DNA of 64,000 nucleotides from positions 33,658,001-33,722,000 of the forward strand of contig NC_068915.1 of the NCBI RefSeq assembly GCF_023091745.1, written 5' to 3'. The DNA comes from Budorcas taxicolor (taxonomy: Eukaryota > Chordata > Mammalia > Artiodactyla > Bovidae). The notes below the pieces were generated by a model. That model ran no database searches, was not told where the DNA came from, and saw nothing but the letters and a program-made list of their open reading frames with translations. Every line of letters begins with the position of its first letter. Within the stretch, counting starts at the first letter, position 1. Below are positions 32,701 through 44,689 of this stretch, one piece after another. A program made the translations under genes and the position numbers.

Positions 32701-34450
32701 AAATGGGAAAAAGAGAAAAAGATCAAAAATGGAGATACGTTCTCACTAAATTCGCCAGAATGAATATAATTTGAATTACTGAAAAATCAGGAAGGCACCC
32801 CTGACATGATTAATAAGGGGTAGGTACATATTTACAAAGCCTATTTGGAAACTGTTAGTATTATATTTTCTTGCTAAGGCAGAGCAGTATGTTCACAGAG
32901 ATGGGATTAGAATATAGTACATGTAAAGTTGTTTGTTTGCCTGCTAAGTTGAGTTTAGAATTTTAAATCAAATGATGATCTATTGAACATTTATAAAAAA
33001 GTAAATCACATTACAATGTATTGTAAGAAGGTTAATTGGATAATTAAAATTAATCAGTCCAAGGTGAAAGTGTCTCAAATAAGGCAACCCAAATTCATTC
33101 ATTTGTCAGGGATCAAAGAAAGCATGTGTTGCAAGCAGCAGTTATATTTAAAGCTACTCATTATCAGAAATTCAAATATATCACATAATAGGCATGAATA
33201 AAAATTTTTTTAAATCTGAAAAAAATGTAAAATCTGAACTAAGACTTGTACCCAACTTCATTGGAATTAATACACAAACTTAAAATATGATAAAGTATGA
33301 AGAAATAATATATGAGTATCCAATAAATTTTAATTATATGGTATAAAATAGTTACACATGTTGAATTTATTACCTACCTATTTCAGGATTATAGGTCAGT
33401 TTATTTGTAAAGTTTATGTAAAAACATACCTATTTTGGTTTTCATCAATAATATGAACAAATGATGAAACATTTTATAGTAAATATTGTATCTATAATTT
33501 TCCATAGTTTATTTTTATCTGGGAAAGTTTATTGGCAAAAAAGTTATGTAGTGCATAGCATTAGGGTGTTTTTTTACATGTTCTCAGAGCTCTGTCAATA
33601 TAAAATAAACTCCTCCAGATACTATTTATATTACCTTACTGAGGTTGATTTCCCTGTACCCATCTAAGTGGATTTGAGATATCATGCCTCTTCAAAGACA
33701 TTTCTAATACATCTGGAGTTCAAAGAGCCTTACATTTTTCCTTTTGAAATGTATTTTTTTCTCCGAATTAACTGGCTAGCATAGAGATGAGTAATAGAGG
33801 ATTGTATTTTCAGCCCTGTAACTGCAACTCCATAGATGAAAGGAAAACATGGAAACTCTAATGCTGGCATTGAGTATGTATTGGTTGAATGTATATTTGT
33901 CGAATGAAGAATGGATAAAGAGGACATTAGTTTTCCCAGTACCTACTGTTTTGTAGTGATTTTGCTTCACTACACAATAGCTCAAACAATCTTAAACAAA
34001 TGTGACATTGCTAACAAAGCATGCTGTGAACGTTTCATAAGAAACAAAATTCTAGTATCCAGCATTCCGGCATCCAGAATGTTTCAGAATACATCCCATT
34101 AGATTCTTCCTTAGTCCCTTCCTCATCTGGCCTAGGCCGTGACTTCTCCACAATCATACCTGAGAGCTGATGATTTGGACAGAGTTGTAGGCCTTCTTTT
34201 ACATCTCTTCAGCTTATCTCACAAGAGATAACTATGATCTATCACTCATAAATTTTAAACTATGTATATATTCTTGTATAAAGCCATGCATAATTTTGTT
34301 ACTACTTAATGCAACCCAGAAGAATAAGTCAAGAAATTGTGAAATAGCTATAGAAAAATCTTTCTTTCTTTTTTTAAAAAAGGCCTTCTATTTATTGTCA
34401 TTCAAATAGTATGTGTTGAGGAATTTCCATCACCTGACCCTGAATGAGTT
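32701..34450. other. AT-rich unique sequence
   Basis: No repeat or exon recognised. Short frames on both strands (32983-33201, 33461-33667, 33730-33985, 33911-34102) overlap one another and look like chance. Confidence 0.5.
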
Positions 34451-34658
34451 ACGCTAGTGACGCTGGTTAGTCCTCAGTCATGTCCAACTTTTTGCAGCCC
34501 CAAGGACTGTAGCCCATCAGACTCCTCTGACCATGGAATTCTCCAGGCAAGAATACTGGAGTGAATTACCATAGCCTTTTCCAGGGGATCTTTCTGACCC
34601 AGGTATTGAACCTGGGTCTCCTGCATTGCAGGCCGATTCTTTATATTCTGAGCTACAA
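34451..34658 (-). mobile_element. Bov-tA SINE
   Basis: Antisense Bov-A tail 'ccacgact'-type region degraded at the left, body intact ('ccaggcaagaatactggagt'), tRNA head degraded at the right ('ttctgagctacaacatc'). No TSD found. Confidence 0.88.
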
Positions 34659-35581
34659 CATCTCACAATAAGGTACAGGGAACACAGAAGTGAGTATTGC
34701 ATGAACCTTTGTCTCAAGACCCTATAGTCTAGTGGAGAAAGCAAGCAGTTGCCATTGGTTGGTTCTTCTCATTTCATAAATAATTATTCATTTCATAAAT
34801 AATTTTATCTTTCCTGGCAAAACCTCTATATTTCAGCAAGTTATTTAAGAGTGAATCATTGGAATTATCTCAGGAATAAAGATGTTTCCTCTTTCCAAAA
34901 CCCAAAGCACTCTATGAAAAAAAACCTCTTCATGTCTTCATACAAGTAGACTGACAGATGTCCCAAATAACTGCAGCCCAAAAAATATACTACACAATAT
35001 GCTATAGATATGATGTGATTAAGAGTAAGTTCTGTTTTATCTCATTCAAAGGATTACTGCCAATAAAAAAATAATGTTTAGAGGTATTTTTGAAGCCATA
35101 CAATTTTAGCTCAAGGGTATACCTAGCTTTAACTACAATTACCTGAATAAGTTGAACTATCTGCCCCAAAGTGGAAAGAAACATCCCTTCCAGGAAGGCA
35201 GCTCAGATATAACTGGTGCAAAAAGAACCAAGAAAGTAGATATAGCTTACAGAATCTGGACAAGAAGGATTCATATAACATGAACAGTGCCATTCAAAGG
35301 AAGTAAAACCATTTCTGTGTAACACAAAATTAGGGCCAAAGATTTTTTTTTTTTTTCCGCACAGTGAATTAGAAGGGAACAAAGACCATTCTGTATTAAA
35401 ATTGATTTACAACTGTTATATAAAATAGTCCCTTTGAGTATATTTATGATTTTTAAATATGGGATAAGCATAAAAGAGCAATGTATAAAATCGGACATTA
35501 GGTAATAAAAGGATAGAGCACTTTAACAAGAAGGATCTGCAGAACTCATATTTAGAAATAAAAGTCTTAGTGTAAAAGCTT
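34659..35581. other. AT-rich unique sequence
   Basis: Nothing recognised except a T run at 35344-35356. Confidence 0.45.
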
Positions 35582-35595
35582 ACTCTCTTAGCCAT

Positions 35596-35817
35596 GAGTG
35601 AGTGAGTGAGTGAGTGAAGTCGCTCAGTTGTGTCCGACTCTTTGAGACCCCATGAACTGTAACCCACCAGGCTCCCCCATCCATGGGATTTTCCCAGCAA
35701 GAATACTGGAGTGGGTTGCCATTTCCTTCTCCAGGAGATCTTCCCAACCCAGGGATCGAACCCAGGTCTCCTGCATTGTAGGCAGACGCTTTACCGTCTG
35801 AGCCACCAGGGAAGTAC
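35596..35817 (-). mobile_element. Bov-tA SINE with 14-bp TSD
   Basis: A (GTGA)n-like 3' tail at 35596-35620 is followed by a well-preserved antisense Bov-A body and tRNA-like head ('gtctgagccaccagggaagt'). Perfect repeats ACTCTCTTAGCCAT at 35582-35595 and 35818-35831. Confidence 0.97.
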
Positions 35818-35929
35818 ACTCTCTTAGCCATAATTATCTCTAAATATTTATAAATTCCTCAATAAAATTAGAAGTTTATTAGGGATTCTAAGTATTTATT
35901 AGTCACAGCTTCTATATATAGTTCGTCCT

Positions 35930-36127
35930 GTACTTAGTCACTCAGTAGTGTCCAGCTCTTTGCGAACTCATGGACTGTAGCTCACCAGGCTCCTCTGTCC
36001 ATGGGGATTCTCCAGGCAAGAATAATGAAGTGAGTTGCCATGCCTTCCTCCAGGGGATCTTCCCAACCCAGGCATCGAACCCAGGTCTCCTGTATTGCAG
36101 GCAAATTCTTTACCATCTTAGCCATCT
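35930..36127 (-). mobile_element. Bov-tA SINE
   Basis: Antisense Bov-tA from 'cactcagtagtgtccagctc' to a degraded head 'accatcttagccatctta'. It lies about 15 bases from an inverted neighbour SINE. Confidence 0.92.
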
Positions 36128-36142
36128 TAGGCTTAAGTTAAT

Positions 36143-36358
36143 GATGGGTTTCCCTAATGGTTCAGATGATAAAGAATACACCTGCAATGCAGCAGACCTG
36201 GGTTCGATCTCTGGGTTGGAAACATCCACTGGATAAGGGAATGGCTATCCATTCCAGTATTCTTGCATGGAGAAATCCATGGACAGAGGAGGCTGGCGGG
36301 CTATAGTCCATGGGTTCACAAAGAGTCAAACTCAACTGAGAGACTAACACTTTCACTT
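36143..36358 (+). mobile_element. Bov-tA SINE with TSD
   Basis: tRNA-like head 'gggtttccctaatggttcag', B-box-like 'gggttcgatctctggg', Bov-A body and 'ctaacactttcactttt' tail. Repeats TTAAGTTAAT at 36133-36142 and 36359-36368. Confidence 0.95.
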
Positions 36359-36368
36359 TTAAGTTAAT

Positions 36369-37239
36369 TATACTATGACAGATGGTATGAATTAGTCATT
36401 TTCCAGCATTCCTCTTGCTATCTTTATGAATCACTGAGGAATTAATCTGAGACCTGTTGTGTATAAAAATTACTGTATTATCAGTTAAAATAATTATTTC
36501 TGATATACACACACCATAGATGCAATAGTTCTGATGCAGGGGTTTTGGAATTGACTTGGAATTTTTAAATTAAAACATGCATTTGCATTTCATATAATCT
36601 GAAAACAATCTTTTTAGCATACTTTGAGTGAAATGAGTCCCTAAGATAAACAAAACAATCAAGTTTTTATATATGTAATGACCCATAGTTAAATCTCTGA
36701 TTCCTAAACCAAAGAAATAGAACTGCTTATGAAATACTACCATAATCAAACTACATGCTACATATCAATTAGAAACCACATCTCCCTGAATTTTGTATCA
36801 TACAAATTAGTGCAGTTCTAAATTCCAAATACAGGTAACTACAGTGACAGAGATATGGCTATAGAATACTATTTCAAGTGTACTCTCAATCAGGCAAAAA
36901 AAGAAAAAAAGTTAATTATAAATCCTGCATTTATAAGAGAACCTCTTCAGAAATTGTCCATATACAGGCTTGGATATGCAGAATCTCACTTAACAATTCA
37001 GTCAAGATTGTGATCTTTTTCCCGTAGTGATCTTTTTCCTTTCCCTTACAGACAGTGTTTCATACACAAACATATTCTTGACAATGTGTACCAACATTTT
37101 CCAAAAAGAACAAGACCAATAATTACTATCATGTAATACTCAAAATAAGAGATCTACTCAAAATATAACAAAGTAGAGAGGAGTTCAAATTATTTTGATT
37201 CTTGCTCCCAAATTAGATGTTATTCATGGGAAAACCTGG
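36369..37239. other. AT-rich unique sequence
   Basis: Nothing recognised. A small local duplication of 'gatctttttcc' occurs at about 37013-37039. Confidence 0.45.
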
Positions 37240-37430
37240 AGCTTCCCAGGTGGCACACTGGGTGAAGAGTTCACTTGCCAAGGCAGGAGACTCAGGAGAT
37301 GTGGGTTTGATCCCTGGGTCAGGAAGATCCCTTGGGGTAGGAAATAGCAGCACATTCCAGTATTCTTGTCTGGAAAATTTCACGGACAGAGGAGCCTGGG
37401 GTCACAGAGAGTCGGACACAGCTGAGCACG
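37240..37430 (+). mobile_element. Bov-tA SINE
   Basis: Head 'gcttcccaggtggcacactg', then Bov-A body with about 20 bases missing after 'ggacagaggagcctggg', tail 'cacagctgagcacg'. It sits directly upstream of a BovB. Confidence 0.9.
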
Positions 37431-37511
37431 CACACATGGTGAAACTTACTGTCCTCCTACACGGAAGAACTGTACAAAAAAGATCTTCACGACCCAGATA
37501 ATCATGATGAT

Positions 37512-38510
37512 ATGATCACTCATCTAGAGCCAGACATCCTGGAATATGAAGTCAAGTGGGCCTTAGAAAGCATCACTACGAACAAAGCTAGTGGAGGTGA
37601 TGGAATTCCAGTTGAGCTATTTCAAATCCTGAAAGATGATGCTGTGAAAGTGCTGCACTTAGTATGCCAGCAAATTTGGAAAACTCAGCAGTGGGCACAG
37701 GACTGGAAAAGGTCAGTTTTCATTCCAATCCCAAAGAAAGGCAATGCCAAAGAATGCTCAAGCTACCGCACAATTGCACTCATCTCACATGCTAGTAAAG
37801 TAATGCTCAAAATTCTCCTAGCCAGGCTTCAGCAATACGTGAACTGTGAACCCCCTGATGTTCAAGCTGGTTTTAGAAAAGGCAGAGGAACCAGAGTTCA
37901 AATTGCCAACATCTGCTGGATCATGGAAAAAGCAAGACAGTTCCAGAAAAACATCTATTTCTGCTTTATTGACTATGCCAAAGCCTTTGACTGTGTGGAT
38001 CACAATAAACTGTGGAAAATTCTGAAAGAGATGGGAATACCAGACCACCTAACCTGCCTCTTGAGAAATCTGTATGCAGGTCAGGAAGCAACAGTTAGAA
38101 CTGGACATGGAACAACAGGCTGGTTCCGAATAGGAAAAGGTGTATGTCAAGGCTGTATATATTCACCCTGCTTATTTAACTTATATGCAGAGTACATCAT
38201 CAGAAACGCTGGACTGGAAGAAACACAAGCTGGAATCAAGATTGCCGGGAGAAATATCAATAATCTCAGATATGCAGATGACACCACCCTTATGGCAGAA
38301 AGTGAAGAGGAGCTAAAAAGCCTCTTGATGAAAGTGAAAGTGGAGAGTGAAAAAGTTGGCTTAAAGCTCAACATTCAGAAAACTAAGATCATGGCATCCG
38401 GTCTCATCACTTTATGGCAAATAGACGGGGAAACAGTGGAAACAGTGTCAGACTTTATTTTTTTGGGCTCCAAAATCACTGCAGATGGTGACTGCAGCCA
38501 TGAATTTTAA
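37512..38510 (+). pseudogene. BovB reverse transcriptase, 332-codon open frame
   Basis: The longest open frame in the window. It covers the RTE reverse-transcriptase domain: 'IPIPKKGNAKECSSYRTIAL' (fingers, about residues 75-95), 'FIDYAKAFDCVDHNKLW' (motif A, catalytic Asp), 'GKGVCQGCIYSPCLFNLYA' (motif B) and 'NNLRYADDTTLMAES' (motif C, both catalytic aspartates kept). It ends at TAA where the other copies continue past 'CSHE': a small deletion near 38500-38512 shifts the frame. The C-terminal part goes on at 38537-38899 in another frame and stops early. The natural start of BovB ORF2 is missing, so the ATG at 37512 is internal. Non-functional as an element, though it could still be translated if transcribed. 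Confidence 0.9.
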
Positions 38511-38536
38511 GACGCTTACTCCTTGGAAGAAAAGTT

Positions 38537-38899
38537 ATGTCCAACCTAGATAGCATATTCAAAAGCAGGGACATTACTTTGCGGACTAAGGTCCGTCTAG
38601 TCAAGGCTATGGCTTTTCCAATAGTCATGTATGGATGTGAGAGTAGGACTGTGAAGAAGGCTGAGCGCCGAAGAATTGATGCTTTTGAACTGTGGTGTTG
38701 GAGAAGACTCTTGAGAGTCCCTTGGACGGCAAGGAGATCCACCCAGTCCATTCTGAAGGAGATCAACCCTGGGATTTCTTTGGAGGGAATGATGCTGAAG
38801 CTGAAACTCCAGTACTTTGGCCACCTCACGCAAAGAGTTGACTCATTGGAAAAGACTCTGATGCTGGGAGGAATTAGGGGCAGTAGGAGAAGGGGATGA
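38537..38899 (+). pseudogene. BovB ORF2 C-terminal piece
   Basis: A 120-codon open piece with the blocks 'NLDSIFKSRDITL', 'VMYGCESRTVKKAERRRIDA' and 'CWRRLLRVPWTARRS', the usual thumb/C-terminal region of BovB ORF2. It is out of frame with the RT part upstream and ends early at a TGA within the 'RRRRG' run. Confidence 0.9.
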
Positions 38900-39173
38900 C
38901 CGAGGATGAGATGGCTGGATGGCATCACGGACTCGATGGATGGATGTGAGTCTGAGTGAACTCCGGGAGATGGTGATGAACAGGGAGGCGTGGTGTGCTG
39001 CGATTCATGGGGTTGCAATGAGTCGGACAGGACTGAGCGACTGAACTGAACTGAACTGAACTCAGGTGTATGCACTGAGAACTTTTATTTCTATCTATCT
39101 GAGAATCATATCAGGAAAGAAATAATGTAGGAACATATTATGAGTCAGGTAAAAAAAAAATGATTTGCTAAGT

Positions 39174-39325
39174 CAGTGTTTTTCAACTGCACAATTTTGC
39201 TTCTTAGGGTTCATATGTTATGTTCAGGGTGGAGACACTATTACTGTGTCGGGCGTAGAGGTCAGCCCCTCATAAGAAAGAATTATCTAGTACAAAATGT
39301 CAACAGTGTCAAGACTGAGAAACCT
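39174..39325. mobile_element. MER20-like element, partial, opposite to 19819 copy
   Basis: Left 'cagtgtttttcaactgc' and right 'gtacaaaatgtcaacagtgt' / 'caagactgagaaacc' match MER20 in the reverse direction of the copy at 19819; the middle is diverged or deleted. Confidence 0.55.
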
Positions 39326-40055
39326 TGCCACAGATTAAAACTGCAATTCCCTGCAGTATTTCCTTGAATTACTCAAGGACTCAAGAACGAAACATTCTCC
39401 TGACTCTTGACAGTTGATATAACTATAGATCTAATTTACCAATTGAGGTTAAATCATCTCTTTGGTATACTCTATTTGTAATCATGTCAACTCCCCCTCA
39501 GCTTGGTGCCCGTCAGCCTCCAGAATAGACAATGGTACAACACAGGATGTCATTTAGTTGCAGTAAGTAATTGTTCTTTATTTTACTCTGTTAAGAACTC
39601 TTCCTTATTGATTTTTGGGCTGCACCTGAAGCATCACTAGTTTTTGGTTTTGTTTTTTTGATTTTTCCCCCAACAACCTGAGTCTGCTATTATTGATCAA
39701 CTAATGCAGCCCCTCTGGCAAAATATGCTCCATCAAAGACATAGAGGAAGCCAAGCAAACAGTACATATGCAGTCAAATGCTGCCAAGGGAAAGAGCCAG
39801 TGGCTGGTGGCTGCTTATCTAAAAGCACCAAAGATGAAACTGATTGAAAAGGAACAAGTAAAAAGAATGTGACATTCTATGTTTCCTTTTGTTCTCTACT
39901 TATTCATAATAATTAACCTCAAAATAATTATGTGGCTGCACGGGTTTACATAGCAACTTTCAATTAGCTCTCACACAATTGTCCAGGAGGTCTGTCCTTA
40001 TCTGTGGAAAGTTTTCCTCTGACTAACAAATAATTTTAAGTAATAAAGCATACAA
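39326..40055. other. Unique sequence
   Basis: Nothing recognised. Confidence 0.4.
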
Positions 40056-40205
40056 GTTAAGAATCTGTGCTCTGACATGTGCTTAGATTGTATCCTATCT
40101 TGGTCACATAAAGGCTACGTAAATTTGCAAATTCTTTATCATTACCAAACTTTGTTTTCCTTGTGTATTAAATGAGGATGTATGATTGTCAGAAAAGGAT
40201 GACGA
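40056..40205 (+). mobile_element. MIR SINE
   Basis: Sense MIR: 'agaatctgtgctctgacat', 'ggtcacataaaggctacgta', 'ctttgttttccttgtgta' and 'ttaaatgaggatg'. Confidence 0.55.
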
Positions 40206-41333
40206 TGTTTTTGATGAAAATTATGAACAAATAGAAAAAAGGTATTTTTAGTGACAAGGATGTGAAACTCAGTTGTCAAGGCGGCAACTGTTCAAAGTGA
40301 GAAACAGCAAAATGACCTACTAGAAGTTCAGGCTTCCTGGTCCCCAAGACCCATGAATGAGGTCCTAGAAGCTTGACTTTGCCATTCTCACATGAGTTTT
40401 CATATAGTCCCTTCGCCATTTGGAAGACTCAGGCTCTGCACCTGTCAATTCACCAAGATCAAATCATTGAGGCAAGATACTTGAGAATCTTCCTGGGTTT
40501 CCACAGGTTGATTTTTGCATCACACTTTACTTAGCACCATTTCCACAAATGCAAAGAGATATTGTATAATAAAGTATCCTACTCTTAGAGACAATTAAAG
40601 AATCAAATGTGATTCTTACATGTAATGTGCTTAGCACAATGCTTGGCACATAATAAATATTAGGATGATGGTTACTATATATAAGAAAGTCATCATAGTA
40701 AATAAGAGTATGATGTCTGCAACTAAGATATCTAAGATTTCAGATCTAATATTTCAGCAAAATTAAATTTTCATAGGTATGTTAAATCCTATCATGAATA
40801 ATGTATAGCAGCTATGTCAAATCTAAAAGATTAAATATGCAGCATCATAAGGGAAATCATTGAATTTTTCTTCACCTTGCTCTGCAGTAACTGGTAGTAA
40901 ATCACTGCTATCCTCAAGCTGCTAACTGTCTTCTTATAATAAGAAACATTTCCCATTATTCTGAATGTGTAAATATAGCCAGAAAATTTAGCCAAAGTTA
41001 TTACTTCTATCCCTCATCACAGTGTAAGTATGAAGCTTAGAACCCTTCACACTGCTTTGAAGCTAAGGTAAAGTGTCATTTCTCTATTAAAGTGGAAATA
41101 CTTTTAAGAAATTTGATTTTTATTGCCAGATATTATGAGTTAAGATTCAAGTTATAATTTACAAAGAAAAAGTAAAAGCAACTTCTGAAATTCAGCCTGT
41201 CATGACCATGAAACCACTTGCAATAGGTAAGACTATAGTGCATGCTATATCCCCTCATCTTCTATACTTGTGATATAAGACACTGAAGAATAGGCATTTC
41301 AATTTTTCTACCACTTAGTAGGATTATTTAGGG
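40206..41333. other. AT-rich unique sequence
   Basis: A short MIR/L2-like end ('gcacaatgcttggcacataa') lies near 40634-40653. Otherwise nothing recognised. Confidence 0.45.
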
Positions 41334-41342
41334 ATTAGATAT

Positions 41343-41510
41343 GTTAGTCACTCAGTTGTGTCCGACTCTTTGTGACCCCATTGACTATAGCCCACCAGGC
41401 TCCTCTGTCCATGGAATTCTCTAGGCAAGAATAGTGGAGTGGGTTGCTAAGCCCTCCGAGGGATCTTCCCAACAGATTCTTTACCACTGAGCCATCAGGG
41501 AGGCCCAGGC
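41343..41510 (-). mobile_element. Bov-tA SINE with internal deletion
   Basis: Antisense Bov-tA from 'cactcagttgtgtccgactc' to the head 'gagccatcagggaggccc'. About 40 bases around the B-box are missing after 'gggatcttcccaac'. Imperfect repeats ATTAGATAT (41334-41342) and ATTAGGTAT (41511-41519). Confidence 0.9.
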
Positions 41511-41519
41511 ATTAGGTAT

Positions 41520-42407
41520 AGGTAAAGAAATTATTTTACTTCTTCGGATGCATTTACTAGCCTTATTGTGCAGCACAGTGTACTGAACACTTCTTTCCAG
41601 AAGCCACATGGTCTATTCTAACACATTCTTAAAGAAATTCTTTACCATGAAAATATGCCCTCTTTTTCCAGTTAATATTTATTCATAATGTTGCAGTTAA
41701 ATTTTGCTTGTTGCATATACTTTCACCTTATATTTACTATTTCATATCATGGGTTATCTAAGGGAAAGGATGATACTTCTTTTTTTAAAAAAATATGTAT
41801 TCCAAACCACTAGTAGAAAACTATAAATCAGAAGAAAAGATCAGGAAAGAAAAGGATGATGCAATGGAGAAAGTGGGTATTAAGGGGGGTAAGCAGGCTA
41901 TAGGAAACATTGTAAACTTATCTTTATGGCTCAGTTTTTAACCCTGAAACACTTATTCAAATCATACAGATAGATACACATATAGATGAATGGATAAACA
42001 GATACACATATATACGTATATATTGTCAGTACCAATGAGTATTTCTGTATACCTAATTCATTATCATTGCAAACACATAGCCCAATATCTTCATCTCATC
42101 TTCAGGTATCTGTTAACCTACATAATTACTGCCAGCTTCAGAATAATTTAATTTTGTTATCACAATGTGGGAGGCAGTGGGAGTGAGCAAAGACATTCTG
42201 TAGTGAATATGAAGACATTAAAAGTATTCTCCACGATTATGGGAAATAATAGTCCATGATATTTTAACTACATTTTAGCCATCAGGATACAGGGTTTCTC
42301 ATCAAACTTAAGTTATATTATGACTCAGTTGACTGATTTTAACATTAGTTTATATGACAACCTAAGAAGCAGTTGTGTAATTCCTATCGGTTTTCTAAAC
42401 TTCAGTG
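41520..42407. other. AT-rich unique sequence
   Basis: Nothing recognised; local GATA/ACATA-rich stretch near 41968-42022. Confidence 0.4.
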
Positions 42408-42535
42408 GGGTCAAAAAATCACCCAGGAAGCAAGTTAAAATGATACACTTGCACCTTCAGATAATTTGAATCATTAACTCTGCTGTATTGGAATCTAGAT
42501 TCTACATTTTTAACAGTTTTCAGCAAGCTGATACA
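42408..42535. mobile_element. MER5-like hAT-Charlie fragment
   Basis: Pattern 'aaaatcacccaggaagcaag', 'ttaaaatgatacacttgcac' and 'gattctacatttttaacag' resembles MER5A-type elements. Diverged. Confidence 0.5.
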
Positions 42536-43059
42536 TTTATTCTGTAAATATGTTTAGGATTTATTATAGTTAATAAAATATATTTTTAAAAATATCCTAC
42601 TGAAACTAACAGTACATGTGAAGAACTGTGAAGGCCTTGAGATTTTACTCTTTACAAGCTGATAGACTGACCACCATATTTTCATGGATGTTGTCAGAGA
42701 CATTTGAATCCAGGGTGAAAATTCAAGGATTTGGTAGGTAGACTCTTTAAAAGAAAAAAAAAAATTAAGACTTGAGGTAAATAACAGATTTATATGTATT
42801 TTCATGCTTTTCCAAGTCTCTTGAGGTGTATTAAAGAAGATAGCCAGTAAAGTTATCTGAAAAATTCCAATCCAAATAGAAAAATTATGACTTCTTAGCA
42901 GAGGATTCATATATGTTGACCTTTAACTATATTTACTGGTTTTAAGATGGTAGTTATTTAAATTCAAATACATTCTAAAAGATCTATACTTTTTACTCTC
43001 ATTCCCCAAATTTTATGTTTTTGATGTTATATTTAACATCTTCATGTTTATCCATTTTA
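42536..43059. other. AT-rich unique sequence
   Basis: A minus-strand 118-codon frame (42910-42554) has no recognised domain or splice support. Confidence 0.4.
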
Positions 43060-43425
43060 TCCATTTATCCATTCACTGTTTATTATACTAGCTTTTACTA
43101 TTTTCTTATCTTTAGTCTTTGTACTGGTTTATTTCAATAGTTGATCCTCTGTCCTTACTAGATATTTGCCTTTCCCAGTGAGATTTTACCTTTTCTGCAG
43201 ATTCTTATTTTTCATCTAGAGAAGACATTTGAAAACATTTATTTTACAGTAGGTTAAGTATTGATGAGCTCTTTTAATTTTTGCTTTCCTGAAAAGTTCT
43301 TTATTTCCTCTTCAATTCTAAATGATAATATTGCTGGGTAGATATCCTAGGTTGCAAGGTTTTCCCTTTCAGGACTTTGAATATATCATGGCATCTCTGT
43401 GGCCTGCAAAGTTTCTGCAAAGAAA

Positions 43426-43632
43426 TCAGCTTATAGCTTTAAGGGGATTCCATTGTGTATGACTTTGCTTTTCTCTTTCTGCCTTTAAAAGCCTTTCTTT
43501 ATCTTTTGACTCCTTTGCCATTTTATGATATGTCTTGGTGTGGGTCTTTATAGGTGTATCCTCATTGGGACCCTCTGTGTTTCCTGTACCTGGATATGTT
43601 TCCTTTTTCAGGTTTGGAAAATTTTCAGCCAT
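43426..43632 (-). pseudogene. L1 ORF1 C-terminal piece
   Basis: A 68-codon open piece starting 'MAENFPNLKKETYPG', with 'IKTHTKTYHKMAKESKDKER' and 'LLKAEREKQ'. These match the conserved C-terminal RNA-binding part of L1/HAL1 ORF1p (MAENFPNL..., SK.KDKE.ILKAAREK). Truncated and diverged. Confidence 0.75.
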
Positions 43633-43806
43633 AATTTCCTCAAATATATTTTTAATTTCCTCCTTTCTCTCGTTTCCTCCTTGGACCCCTAAAATGTGAA
43701 TGTTGGTATGCTTAATGTTATTAGTTGCTTTAATTTATTAAAATTCTTTTTTCTTTTTTTTCTTTAAGGATCACACCTAATTTGCCAAGTTAGCTTTACC
43801 ATGACA

Positions 43807-44021
43807 AATGTGAATGAATGTGAAGTCGCTCAGTCGTGTCCAACTCTTTGCTACCCCATGAACACCAGGCTTCTCCGTCCATGGGATTTTCTAGGCAAGA
43901 GTACTGGAGTGGGTTGCTGTTTCCTTCGCCAGGGAATCTTCCCAACCTGGGGATCAAACCCAGGTCTCCAGCATTATAGACAGACGGTTTACCATCTTAG
44001 CCACCAGGGAAGTCCTTTTTC
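43807..44021 (-). mobile_element. Bov-tA SINE inside L1-like element
   Basis: Antisense Bov-tA from 'gaagtcgctcagtcgtgtcc' to 'ccaccagggaagtcc' plus a short T run. Repeats ACCATGACA at 43798-43806 and 44022-44030. Confidence 0.94.
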
Positions 44022-44689
44022 ACCATGACAGGAACATATTAAATATATCAAACAGAAACACTTATATATATGATTCCATTTCCATTATTCTATCTTCTGG
44101 GTCACATGCATTCTACTATATCATTTACGGATTCTTCATTTCTGATTGGGTCTTTATCTATATTTTCTAGTTCCTTATAAATGTTCATTGTTTATATCAA
44201 CACTTTCCTCTAATTGAATTAATATTTTCATTACCAAGGCATTGAATTCTTTATCTTGTAAATTGTTTATTTTTCTATTTTTTTTCAAGGGTTGCTCCTT
44301 CAAGTGAGAGTAGTTTCTCTGCCTTTTAATTTTGCTTAACTTTCTTTACCACTGTGAATTTAGGTGAAACCGTTGCCCACTGCAGTCTTGATAATACATA
44401 CCCTCACTCAATTTCTTTCTCACATTCAGCCTATGGGTCTACACAGGTCTAGAATTCTCAACCTTGAGATATGGGTGCTTGCTATAATTACTTAGGAACA
44501 AAAACTCATTGTCTTGCTCCAGTATTTCTGACTTTATCAACTGCATGGCAAAAATCATCTACTCAGTTGCAAGCATCACACTACTGAAAGTCATCATTAA
44601 TTTCTCATTCCTTATCCAACATATATATTCAGTTCTACATTCTTAACACTTCCATCTCCTTGGCCTCTTCACTATTCAGACCATGATCA

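Larger units (their letters stand above)
37458..39060 (+). mobile_element. BovB LINE, 3' half with long RT frame
   Basis: It begins within the linker before the reverse transcriptase and runs through the RT, the C-terminal region and the tail 'gagcgactgaactgaactga'. It is about 1.6 kb, truncated at the 5' side; the endonuclease is absent. No TSD was identified. Confidence 0.95.
43060..44390 (-). mobile_element. L1/HAL1-like 5' region with ORF1 remnant
   Basis: On the plus strand the antisense L1 5' half is seen: 'aatattgctgggtagatatc', 'tcagccataatttcctcaaa' and 'tcctccttggacccctaaaa'. It is interrupted by a SINE at 43807-44021. Whether it is a full L1M or the half-L1 element HAL1 is undecided; the outer ends are approximate. 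Confidence 0.6.

Noticed and set aside
35592..36358. Repeated SINE units as a possible CRISPR-like or tandem array
   Set aside because: The units are ordinary Bov-tA SINEs with individual TSDs, in both orientations, with unequal spacing; not an array.
38476..39075. 199-codon minus-strand frame
   Set aside because: Antisense shadow of BovB ORF2; the same antisense frame recurs at other BovB copies (45753-46406, 54244-54699).
42554..42910. 118-codon minus-strand frame
   Set aside because: AT-rich, no domain, its end overlaps a MER5-like flank; chance.
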